This document shows, piece after piece, positions 12,347 through 23,177 of a stretch of 64,000 bases of DNA (within the stretch, counting starts at the first letter, position 1; every line of letters starts with the position of its first letter). Source of the stretch: Antrodiella citrinella (lineage: Eukaryota; Basidiomycota; Agaricomycetes; Polyporales; Steccherinaceae). The translations under genes and the position numbers were made by a program. The notes below the pieces were generated by a model. The model did no database searches and had not been told where the DNA came from. It was given only the letters and a program-made list of their open reading frames with translations. Location: contig SGPM01000029.1 of NCBI GenBank assembly GCA_004802725.1, positions 1 through 64,000 on the forward strand, given 5' to 3'.

Positions 12347-12656
12347 TTTCCACACATTTGTGACGAGAGTTGTAATAACGTTAGTGGCGGGTACTTCCCT
12401 GTAGTTGTAGAATATGTAACAATACACAGTACGTGAAATGCGCACCTTACGAGTAGTCTCACATGAATGTCCTCCACCCGCATGAGGTGGGAGAGACTAT
12501 GTTTGAGTCTACACGCAACGGGGTGGACGGCCTTCCGCCTCTACCAACGTTCCACGAAGTGTAAGCATATTCCAAACAAGACATAATTTCCAAGAAACAA
12601 TCGTCACATGTACACATACATCAAGCAGATCCATTCCTGATAAGGATCAGAGGTCA
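12347..12656. other. Convergent 3' intergenic region
   Basis: Lies between the SDR stop and the stop of the large minus-strand disordered protein. Only 3' UTR sequence is expected; nothing else seen. Confidence 0.5.
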
Positions 12657-15600
12657 TCAGCTCTTCGCCTTCTTGTTCTTACTTCGCGTCGACCGGACTC
12701 CGGGATTAGGATCTGGAGGTGGCGGATCCGGCGACGGGTCATCCATGTACACGAACTTCTTCACGATAACGTTCTCAGGGACAAGGTCGGCCAGAGGGGC
12801 GGACGCGTTGAGAACATTGCCCATGGTATCGAGACGCAGCGTCTATACAAGAATCAGTCTTGTAGGTCATTGAGAATGCAAAAACAAAAATCACCTTGGC
12901 AGCAGGAGTCAAACATCCCTTCTTCGAAAGCTCTTGCCGCGTGAAGGTTGGTTGGGGCGGTGAATCATCAATGTATACCGTCGTCGACAGACCACGGTCC
13001 CATTTGACACGTCTGTCCTCGACCAGCTCTCGCTCCTCGTCTCCTTCGAACCTGCTTCGCTTCAAGGGCCGTTCAGGCTTCGGAGGGGTCTCATAGTCCT
13101 CTTCCTCTCCAGGACCTCGACGATATTTAGGTGGTATGTCCACATCCGGCGCACCTTCATCCTCCAAATCACTAGACGGCGCTTCACTCGTCCCTTCTTC
13201 CCCTCCGCTAGACCGTAGAGCCCTCCTCTCTGCCCTGACCTGTCTATCCTTCACCCTATCCTCCTTCTGTCGCTCAAGTATCGTTCGAACCTTCGTCGTC
13301 GGGCTATCCGGCCTCTTCGCTTCGATACGGACAACTTCAGTGTGCAACTCGACGACCTGCTGCTGATTGCGTAGCGTATTCGACGCCGTGAGCGACTTGA
13401 GTGCCAATGCGCTCATGCCCACGAACGCGCCGAAATCGGGTCCGCTGGGCCCTGTTTTGCGGCGTGATTTTGAAGCTGGAGCCACAGTGCCAAACACGTC
13501 GGTTTGAGCCTTCCGTAGTCGCGTCCGACGGATGTTGATATCAGGGCTATCACTTGGAGGATCTGGCGTTGTTGGCCGTAGTACAGTCGACCGTTCATCT
13601 TCGTTGAGAGGTGAATCTGTTTCTGAAGGTATCGGTGGGCCGTGTGCGTCAACTACCGACGTGAGTTCACCCTGTTGCTCGTTGTCACGAGTTGGCACAG
13701 TCGTAGGTACTGATGGGAGCAAGGAGTCGCGTGTCTCTGTCTCTGACGGAGGCGGAGAAGGAGACAAAACCGTCTTCAGCTTGACAGTCATAACTTTACG
13801 CATCTTGATCTTCCCTTGATGCGGTGGTGCAGCATGGGTGCCAGAAGGCAATGGGCTCCTCGACTTCAGTGGGCTCGAGATGATAGCCTCCGTGGAGTCT
13901 GTGGTCCTGGATGCAGTGGTCGGCTTGGATGTCACTTTCCGAATCATCATAGGCTGCGTGGTGACGGATGCGGCCTTCATATCTTCATCACGCTTGCGCT
14001 TAAGGTTGGTGAAAGCAGAAGGTGCACCAAAAGAGAAGCCTGTAGTTGCTCTCTGAGTCTGGGTTCTGGGCCCGGGTCCCGCAACTGCATTGCTGTTTGA
14101 GGGCGTTGTTGGTTTTCCTGTGGCTGCGCGAATAATACGAGCCTGATTTGCAAACGACTACGTGAGTGCGGGGTTTCATACCGGAGCTAGAGATACCACA
14201 AACCTTCGACGCAGGGTCGCTAGGCGATTTGGCAGCTCTAGAAGCGGAGGAAGTAGGTGCTACATCCGCGTTCTTCGAACGAACAGTGGGGGTCTTGATA
14301 GCGGGTCTTGCATACGGCTTGGCACCAATGCGAGGAATTCGACTTTCGACCCTAGCGGGAGGTGGGCGTAGTGACGATCCTCGTATAGGGCTGCCGAAAG
14401 CACCTGCAGTATGTTGCGCTACTGTCTGAGGTTCTGATTCGTCGACTTCGGGGATCGTCGAAGTAACACGACTGGGTGTCCTTGTAATCGGGAACGGCAA
14501 CGCGCTACGTTTCGTGGGCGTGGCAAGAGCGGAGGCAGGTATGCGTCTGATCTGGCCGTCTTTCTGGGCAGACAATTGAGACCATGTAGGTTCCACGGAT
14601 GCACTTCTCATCTTCTGGGAGGCTGCAGAAACTTGTGGTTCTTCGGACTGACATCTGCCAGAGAACAGAACAGATTTCGGAGGAACACCAATGTTGGCAG
14701 AAGGTTTCGCAGGGGAAGACATTTCTGCAATGGGGATACGCTTTGCTGGACTCCGACTAGGGTCATCAAGAGCAACCCGTCTGAACATCGGGGACGCTAA
14801 CTGCTCAGTGTGCGGGCCATGCAAGTCCTTCCGAGGCGAGAGAAATTGAAGCGCTGTACGAGCTGATCCTTCTTTCACTGCTTGTGAGATGGGGATCCTC
14901 CTAGCCGGTGTCCGAGGGGGCTCCAAAGACGTTGATAGAGCTGCGCCTGGAGGAATGGTATCTCGGGAAGGTGCAGAGAACACGGGTTGGGGGATGAACG
15001 GGTTATGCATCATAGACTCATTAGGCTTCGGAAGCAGTTGTTCCAATACACCACTAGATGTAGGAGATAGAGATTTGAGGCGTACGCGAGAGGTCGGCTC
15101 CGCAGTTCGAAGTGGGCTACCACGTGGCGACTCTGCTATCGACACAGCAGCCAGACCAGGTGTTGAAGTTTCATTGTCTACATGCACTGAAGGGGAGGGT
15201 AAGAGTTCAGGCAGTTCTCGTCCCTTCCCCTTCATGCTCCTTCTGCGAGCAGTGCCGCTGCGCGGGCTGAGTAGAATAGGTTCGTCGGGAGAGGCCGTGA
15301 GAGCAGGGACATCTTTGCGCTCGCCTGCCGCCGCAAGCGATCGTTGCTGAATTAGCGGAGTTACGAAAGGTGAGACGCTTCGCCTGGGTCGGGAGGAACG
15401 CCTCAAGGGAACGGGAGATTCTTCATGTGGACTTAAGTTGACGATGGGTTCTACGTGCGTAGGTGTAGATGGAAGAGATACACCGGTCATATGGTCCGGA
15501 GTCTCCTCCCCACTTTGTGAGGGCGTGGCCACCTGCTGCTCAATCGACCGCTCCCTACCAGCTGGTGTGGTAGCTATCAGAGATGAACATGCTTGTCGTT

Positions 15601-16432
15601 CTGGTGAAATGGCCAAGAAATCGTCCACTGTCAGTGAGTGCTTCTGTGCAGCAAGCTCTGTGGTTGCTTGTTGTAGCGGGTCGATGACGGAGGGGTGTGC
15701 TGGGTGTGCGCTACCATGAGAAGGAAGCGAGTCAAAGGTGATAAGATCAGGCTGAACGTTTGACGCAGACTGTACATCCTCGTACGAAGCGAGTTCTGTG
15801 GTGCCCTGCCGTACATCCAGCATTGCGGCCACAGCGGATTCGGAGGACGCAGATCCAAGTGGTGGCGTGTCCTCGCCTTGGCTGTCAGAGGGAGGGTCGA
15901 TATCGATGAGATTCGCAGATTCATGAGAGGGAAGAGTCGGGCTAGGCGGGGGTGAGGGGTTGTCCCATGCGCACATGATCTTACTAGCTAATGCGGACGA
16001 GGGTTCTAGGAGAGACACGGCGATACTGAGCATAATCATAAACAATATGAGGACACTGTGCGTACCTTCTAGATACGCCTCCTGCGAGGGCTCATCCCGG
16101 GGCTGCCCCACAGTTGTCACCGAATTCTCCGCCGTGTCGAGAGTAAGGTTCAGCCCTCGCATCCGTGCCGCAGACGATTTGGGAGCTGTGGATAGCCTAG
16201 AAGATCTGCGCATAGGCGTGGGTAGGTGATTCGAGGGGTGAAGAGCAAACCTCTTCTCCGGAGACAGCACAGGGCCAAAATACACTCTGGCCTCACTGGT
16301 ATTGACTGCATCGTTGTCGTCGTCCGATATGGGCGCGGTATCTATGAGTGCGACTTGCGGAGTTGGTGTCGGAGCAAATTCTTCTTCTTGGGCCACGAGA
16401 ATCGGACGATTAGGGTCGTCTGACCCGTCCAT
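12657..16432 (-). CDS. Large, mostly disordered protein of unknown function
   Basis: Exons 16432-16066, 16005-14204, 14142-12895 and 12842-12657 give 1200 residues. No catalytic domain is recognised. Composition is dominated by Ser, Pro, Thr and Glu with basic patches (RRSSR, near residue 90 and again near 350) and repeated short motifs PARRIPI, PAKRIPI and IRRIPA in the middle third, which look like linear binding sites. An N-terminal block with VYFGPVLSPEKRFALHPS and a C-terminal block TLRLDTMGNVLNASAPL followed by KKFVYMDD look ordered and more conserved. The nearly invariant Ser-Pro/Thr-Pro sites fit a CDK-regulated nuclear or chromatin protein, but that is inference. Intron 1 (60 nt) keeps frame if retained. 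Confidence 0.7.
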
Positions 16433-16829
16433 TACAAAGAAACAAGACCTTGCGGACGGAGGGAGAGAAGGAGAGGGAATGAGATGAAACAGAAGCAATG
16501 CACTGGCACACCTCTTGTGCCAGGTTCATCTCTAGGGCGCTAAAACATTAGGTCGCGTCCTGGACACGTGATTGACGCGTCTCTTTCAAATCATTGTCGC
16601 GTCATCTCGTCACAGCCACCGTCTAACAATTTTTTGAACTTGGATGCCGCTGTCACTGTCAGTTGTATCTGACATCTGCAGCGACCAAAAGCGCGTCGGG
16701 TTCGCTCAACTGTTGATTCTCCCAGTTTTCTGACCGCTACATATTGCACTGTGAGTCCCAATTCGAGCTAATCGTTTGAGTGTGTCTCATCGCTCTGTCA
16801 GGTTCTTCTCTTCGATCATACTAAGTTCC
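16433..16829. other. Divergent promoter region
   Basis: Separates the start of the disordered protein (-) from the hydrolase gene (+). No coding signal; 5' UTRs and promoters of both are expected. Confidence 0.45.
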
Positions 16830-18911
16830 ATGGGCGCCCTTTTCAGTCTCTTTATCGCTACAGCATACCGCCCGTGCATCTATTTTTCACAGAATCCTGC
16901 GACTATACGCGTCAGAAAATCATTGGTTTCCAAACATCCCGATAATGTCACGTTGGAGACGTTGGTGGCTTCAGAGTGCCCGACTTTACTGACGCGGTTC
17001 CGCCCTGCTTGGTGGTTGAATAGGTACGATCGCTGGAGAACTCAATGCATGGTTTTATACCTTCTAATCGATGTCATCTAGTGGTCATCTACAGACCTTC
17101 TACTCTGCTATTGGAGACTTTTCGAAGATAGACCTGGTTGAATATGATAGGTCAGTCATTTATTATGATTCGATCGTATTGGCGTTGAGTTTGGAACAGG
17201 ACGTTGTTGAAGACTGTGGACGGCGGTACCCTGTGAGTTGATTACAGTTGGTCATATGTTTTTTCATACGCTTATGCACTACTGTCATCGAGAGGGCTGG
17301 ACTTTACGGGACCTCCAAGTGTCGAGGAGCTGCCAACAGAAACACCTATCGTCGTCGTGTTACATGGCTTGACTGGAGGTGAGAAATGCCGAAACGGCGA
17401 CTTGACTTGAATTGAATACTCACGGCTCCTCAGGTTCTCATGAATCTTACGTTCGAGCTGTTTTGGCACCTGCTTGTACGCCTATCGAGAAAGGTGGGCT
17501 CGGATATCGTGCTGTCGTAGTGAACTTCCGTGGTTGTAAGTGATGCATTTTCACTTGTTTGTGTCGTACTCCCCGCTTTCGTGGGACGTCGGATGATACC
17601 TGCCTTATCGAGGAGGTGGGACGGCTACAGGTGCTTGCCTCATGCCCGCACAGTTTTTGAAATTTCCGATTATCTCAACGGACAATCGTCCCGCTACCGA
17701 TCTACTCGCTGGTACCGGAATGTGGTTCCCCGACACAGGTGGCCGGATCTTACGTGCGAGAAGGTTTTCTGCATGCCCAGTCCTCGCATTGTTATTTGTC
17801 GATCGACTATTAGGAGCAGGATTGGCTGAGCGGGTGCCGTCCTAGAGCCTAGCATCTCCACCTGCTATAAATTCATCTCATCATCCAGAATCCTCGATTG
17901 CAGCTCATTGTTTGATTATATAGGTGCCGGAGTGCCCCTCTCCAGCCCTCGACTCTATTCCGGAGGTACCACGGATGACATTCGGGTTGCCCTCATGTAC
18001 ATCTCTACCACGTACCCGAACGCTCCTTTGCTTGGTATCGGGTTCTCCCTTGGTGCTAACGTATTGACCCGATACTTGGCAGAAGAAGGTGAGCAGAGTC
18101 GATTGAATGCTGGCTGTGTGTTGGCATCGGTGAGTGGAGAACTCTCATGCTTCGGGCGTTGTCATCTCATTACAACTTGCTGTACAGCCCTGGAACTTCG
18201 TGGACAATGTTGAAGCGTAAATGACCTCGTGCATCATATTCCCGTCGGTCACTTACCGAATACCCTCACAGTCTCGATAGTACCTGGTTCCGGCGTACCA
18301 TCTACTCTCGCACTTTGGGACAGAACTTGGTGAGGCTCATGAAACGGCATGTTAAGTCGATATCGCAATTCCCAGATGCGCCCATGTCGGCAGGCATGCC
18401 GACGGTGATCACCATGGAGAGACCTTTGCTCCCTGAGTTCGATCAAGCGGTGACCCGCCTCTGTGGTGGGTCTTCACCACCGTTCCCATTCCCATCGGCA
18501 CGGGACTACTACGTGTGGGCCTCAAGTCACGATCTACTACCCAAAATTCGGGTTCCGCTTCTAGCTATCAATGCCGCGGACGATCCACTGGTGCCGAGGT
18601 TACCTGTCGACACGGACCAAAATGCGTTGAGTCCGTGGGTAGTGTTCCGTGTCACGGAAGAGGGTGGTCATCTCGGATGGTTTGAGAAATCGTCTGGCTT
18701 CAACGTGAAACGGTGGATAAGGAAGCCAGTATTGGAATGGATGCGGCTCACGGGAGATGTCATGACAGATACCAGGCGCATGAAAAATCTCAGGCAGATA
18801 GACGGGTTTACGAAAGAAGAGGGCAGAGATGATATAGGATACCAGAGGATTGAGGGAGGCGGGCACGTGGTTGGTGCAGAAGACGAAGACGGCTTGGTAG
18901 CCGGCTTATAG
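16830..18911 (+). CDS. Alpha/beta hydrolase, EMB8/YheT (ABHD1/3, Eht1/Eeb1) family
   Basis: Probable serine esterase or acyltransferase; yeast members (Eht1, Eeb1, Ymr210w) handle medium-chain acyl esters and lipids. Exons 16830-17023, 17082-17150, 17200-17232, 17293-17378, 17434-17535, 17924-18129, 18188-18216 and 18272-18911 give 452 residues. Visible are the oxyanion segment VVLHGLTGGSHESYVR, the FRGCAG motif split by intron 5, the nucleophile elbow GIGFSLGAN (Ser203), Asp343/344 in NAADDPLVP and His373 in GGHLGW. An N-terminal hydrophobic stretch (residues 2-12) may anchor it to a membrane. Intron 5 is 388 nt, several times longer than all the others in the gene. Confidence 0.88.
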
Positions 18912-18987
18912 ACCGTCTTTCGAGCTTCTGCAACAATTGTTCGACAGGCTACAAAGAATATAGATGGCTACAAAAACATGTGCACAT

Positions 18988-20062
18988 TCAATCGCTGTCG
19001 CTGAAAGTGACTTGGTCCGCGTCTTCTTCGTCTTCATAAATGGCTTCCCGTTCATACTGGCTAACATCCACTGAAACGGTGCCTTCTTCTAAAAGGCTGT
19101 CGTCGGAGGTTGCCAAGTCTTTGTTACGCTCAAATAGTTGCCGACCTGAGTAGGACGCAAGTTAGATTCGTAAGAGAGTTGAGTTACCGAGCGAACCCAC
19201 CTGACAGACGAGTAGACAGCTTCTTGACCTCATCACGTTCCTTCGGAGTCAGTCCTCTAACCTTTTCGTCCTCCTCGCGTTCTCGGATCCGTGCCTGCTC
19301 TTTGTCAAAGTTCGCTTTCCATACCTTGAAACTGTCTAACGTCACAGGTGTTCCCCGCGTCCTTGCCTCTTCCGCCTGTTTTGACACGTGAGACGAGGCC
19401 CGGATATTGATTCATATCAACGGCATACCTCGAGGGCTAATCGCTCCTTCTCACTCTCTTCATGACTCCGCTGTTCTTCTCGCTTACGGACCAACGCAGA
19501 CAGCTCCTCCCGCAGATGAGATACCAGGGTAAATGTCATGGCCATACCCATGTTCTCTTCTCCCTGTGGTGCATCAAGTCAACTCAACAATATTGTGAGA
19601 AGCGATGGTGAGAGACAACACACCACGGTCCTCATTCCATCAAGCAAGTCTGCAACTTCTTCATCGGTTATTTCCCCTTCTGTTGCTTCGAGAGAGAGTT
19701 CAGGCAGTGCGTCGGGGTATTCATCGGGGTATACCACATTGAGCGCAAGTAGGACTATGGTGAAAAGTGTACGTCAGATCGGCAAACCTATACTAGCTTC
19801 TCGGAATGCACGCAGTACGAACGAGGATCAAGGTTTTCGGCGGGTTCCTCCGGTTCCACCTCTATGCGTATCTCCTTTTCAGATAATTCTTTACACGTCT
19901 CAGCTTTCAGGAAGAGGCAGAGTGGGGTACATGCGACGAACTAGACAGCTCTGTTGGATAGATCGACTCAAGGACCTGAGCGTAGTTTCGAGATCAGTGA
20001 GCGTATGAAGCAAGTATGAAGACAGATACCTCAAACTCTTCAAGAAGAACATCGGAGGACAT
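18988..20062 (-). CDS. RWD-domain protein, RWDD1/Gir2 (DRG family regulatory protein 2)
   Basis: Likely partner that stabilises the translational GTPase DRG2/Rbg2 and binds Gcn1 (Gir2 in yeast). Exons 20062-20030, 19975-19942, 19888-19823, 19754-19624, 19563-19429, 19375-19201 and 19145-18988 give 243 residues. The RWD domain covers roughly residues 5-115, with FEVLESIYP and YPDEYPDALPELSLE; an acidic helix follows. The DFRP region EEARTRGTPVTLDSFKVWK (about residues 137-156) is the diagnostic block. The C-terminus is very acidic, ending in SDSD. Introns 2 and 3 both use gttcgt donors. It converges on the hydrolase gene with only 76 nt between stop codons. Confidence 0.9.
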
Positions 20063-20284
20063 AGTGGTGAATTTGTGTGATATTGTTAGTATCCGCAAGG
20101 GTAACAGAGTAGATTCGGTGAAGACAGCTTTCCTGACTTTCCCTAACTTGACAAGTAATAGCTGCAGCTGTAATCGGGCCGCCGTGACATGGATCGGGCT
20201 CGTGACATGTAACGCGGTTCACTATCCCTCTACGTGTCGGAGTCCCTCACGTTCGCGTTGCCAGTACGAGTTCTTCTCATAGCC

Positions 20285-20932
20285 ATGCTTTCCTGGACAG
20301 CGCGCCCATTGCTATCTTCACTGCGTATTGAGGCTAGACATCTATCACAGACGACCGTGGCACGGGCTCCGAAAAGCGGATTTTGGCCTTCGCCTATCTC
20401 ACTCCCAAATCACCATACTATCTCTCGTGTCTCTATTGCGGCTCCCAAAGATGACGATCCCATCTCTCAATTCTTCTTCAGGAGCGCCTCCTCAACACAA
20501 ACAGATATGTATCTTAGTGCGGAGAAAAACCAAAAAATATGGGATAGAAGGGAAGCGAATATCGTCAGCGCACTTCCGCGTCCCCAGACTACGTATTCAG
20601 GTATGCAGAAACTGGCTTGTACGAAGGGACTTTCGTTGATTGTCTTTCAGGCCGCAGCGTTCTAGTCGAACGTGACTTTATAAGGGCGTACCGCCGTCTG
20701 CAAACCAGACTTGCGAAGAGCAATTTTACGTATGAACTCCGACTGGGAGAGAGACATGAGAAAAAGGGTGCTAAGCGGAGGAGGTTGGTAAGTGAGCGAT
20801 GGAGGAGAAGATTTGCACATGAGGTATGAAACATACATTCCATGTCTCTGAACATGATTTGACATTGTTGGATCTCTTCAGGTCAGGAAGAAGGTGCAGT
20901 TGGTAAATGAGATTCGTGCGCGTGGAGCATGA
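20285..20932 (+). CDS. Mitochondrial ribosomal protein bS21m
   Basis: Small-subunit mitoribosome protein. Exons 20285-20600, 20651-20823 and 20882-20932 give 179 residues. The bS21 domain is the C-terminal third: SGRSVLVERDFIRAYRRL, LAKSNFTYELRLGERHEKK and a very basic tail GAKRRRLVSERWRRRF. The N-terminal 30 residues (MLSWTARPLLSSLRIEARH) are Arg-rich and free of acidic residues apart from one Glu, consistent with a mitochondrial targeting peptide. The long linker between them is unconserved. An upstream in-frame ATG at 20234 is possible but would weaken the presequence. Confidence 0.85.
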
Positions 20933-21890
20933 AGATCATCTGCGTTCGGTATTCTAATCCTCTACACTCGATCTGATATATGCTATAATTCATTGGCGGA
21001 CCAATTGTGCGTTGTGGCCACCGTTGTCCGCTCATACAATCAATGTACCACACCCCGCGAAGTTGTCATACTTCTTTGCAATGTGGCGCGTGTCGTGCAG
21101 AGGGTATCAACTTCAGCCCCTTTCATAAGCACAATTCACTTCGTTCAACTAATGAAACAACAGGCCCCTTCTGCTCCGTCTGCATACAACGGCAGGATCT
21201 TATGCGATGGACCTATAGTAGTAAGAGGTTTTCTCTCGCTGTATCTGTTGAGCCCGAGTCTAACACCCTGCCATTATCTCGCCAGCAGTATGTCATAGGG
21301 TCCTTGGATCAAAAAGTAAATGCGACACTCAAAGGGGCTTGTTCTAACACGCGTTCGCCACGCTTTTGTCCTCATGTCTGTTCCTCGCAACAAGGCCTCG
21401 AATTTTAGCAATTTCCTCAATATTTTAGGCGCGCGCTTGGTCTAAACGTTGAAATGTGAATCGCGCCCTCCTCAAGTCAGGCCAAAGATTGATGCTGTCG
21501 CATTATCGAGCTGCTTCTTTTGCCTTCCCTACAGGTCGCCTTGATCACCATGATTCAGCCGACACCGGTAAAAAGAACGTGATTGATTGGGTCGCTCTCG
21601 CTTTGAAATGTTGAGCCAGGTGTGCAAATACTCCTTGCATCTGGAGTTTCAATTACTTACATATGGTAGTTGTGAGGGGCTCCGAGCCTCGCTGTACAGG
21701 CCCAGCCCGGTGAATGCGGTCGACATGCCGCCCGACTAGTGTTGCACCTGTTATGCCTCGTCTTTTGTCCATTGATGCGCGTTCCTCTGCGAATAAAAAC
21801 AGTCCGGAGTGGAGAGTGTTTGAAGCAGACCTGATACCCATTCCCACACAATACTCTATCATACTCATCTCGCTACCGCTTTCTAACAAT
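20933..21890. other. Gene-poor region
   Basis: No complete gene supported. A 133-codon open frame from a GTG at 21007 is Cys-rich at its start (CGHRC, later CGACRA and CSVC), but has no ATG and no good splice sites, so it may be chance or a remnant. The last 100 nt should hold the promoter of the small CGH gene at 21891. Confidence 0.35.
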
Positions 21891-22259
21891 ATGTGTCAAA
21901 ACGTACTTGATGACGCATTACTCCTGCTTATGACTCACATTTAATTCGCTCTTATCATAGGTCATCGACGGACGCTACCACACCACTTGCGGCCACTTCA
22001 TCGCCATGTCGACCCGTATGCAAGATTGCTTACGTCCGAATTGTCTCTTCAGTGTTAGACATTCTCATCCTGCTGGTGCGTTCGTTTCAGACTGATCAGA
22101 ACTAGCGAGCAATGCTAATCTGCTAATCTGACTTTAGGCTGCAAATCATCGCAATGCGCCAGACTCATGGTCGCTCCCCAACGCAACCCTATCCGCATTA
22201 GCGAGACTCGCTGCGCCGACTGCGTAATGCGCGGTGCTGAGGGCATGATTGGAGTGTAA
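21891..22259 (+). CDS. Small Cys/His-rich CGH protein, copy 1
   Basis: Exons 21891-21902 (12 nt, encoding MCQN), 21961-22075 and 22138-22259 give 82 residues. Framework: MC, then TCGH, DCLRPNC, FSVRHSHPAGC and KSSQC, then TRCADC; eight Cys and several His in spacing that suggests a bound zinc. The same framework (CGH, Cx4C, FS, HP, Cx4C) is seen in the minus-strand gene at 30139-30568. Similar tiny proteins beginning MC and carrying CGH are common and uncharacterised in Dikarya. There is no signal peptide or membrane segment. The first exon rests on the donor gtactt and one in-frame ATG, so it is the weakest part. Confidence 0.6.
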
Positions 22260-23177
22260 ATGCTCTCGATGGCTCTCTTTTTTATTCTTTGGGGAGGGAC
22301 TTTATTCACTAAGAATCAGATCTCGGACGGTCGTATGCACTCGGAATTATCATATTAACCGTATCGCGCTGGCGCCGTATATCTAATCGAACATCACTAT
22401 TGGCTATAGTTTATTGTATCTATACTTACATGTACTCTGTATTTCTGCATGTTCACGTTTTGCCACCTACACTATGCTCTTCCAAACCATGTACTATGCA
22501 TTCTTGTATCCATTCGTAGCTGTTTGAAGCTGGATCGATCAATTGCAAGGCGGACTCCAGATCAAAGTTACTGCTTTCGGTATATCTTGTACTCGCGATG
22601 CCATCCCCGTCGCCACGGTTATCCTTGTTATCTTGGACTAGGACTTGGCTTGTCTTGAAGGTCGTTGTATACTAGAATACAATGCCAGGGTACAGTTGTC
22701 CCGGCGGTGACTCCTGCTGCCAATGTAGACTATAAATGAGTGGCGACGACGACGAACACACACTGACTAGGTGTAGGATATTCGTTCGACTCGGCTCCGT
22801 GATTCATTTAGACTCGTCATATTCTATTATTGTATTCACTGCCTTTCTTATTTAACGTTTCGTCTGTCTTTCTGACTCGTTCAAAGCACAGCTTATCATA
22901 GCATTGCACTGTTTACACAGGACTCTTTATGACTCAACTTAGAACTCGTAGATGTATAAGAACTCTGGTAGTGTACTCGGTAGATAACAAATTCTCCCGA
23001 ATTGCATAGGCTTACATCTGTAAACTCCCCGTGCGATTCCCCACTCTTGTGACACGACCGAACCTCTTTGGTTCGCCAGCGTTACACTAGGACAACTCAT
23101 CCTCACTACAGGTCCCGACCTCATCCTTATCCTTGTTTCCATCCATCGCTACAGCATCCTCCAAGACTTCTTACAAC
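22260..23177. other. Intergenic region
   Basis: No gene recognised. It contains a TATA-like element at 22731-22737. It may start the 5' UTR of the gene at 23178, or a transcript not seen as coding. Confidence 0.4.
22731..22737 (+). promoter_or_regulatory. TATA-like element
   Basis: tataaat on the plus strand, about 440 nt upstream of the next ATG. A promoter role would need a long or spliced 5' UTR. Confidence 0.25.
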
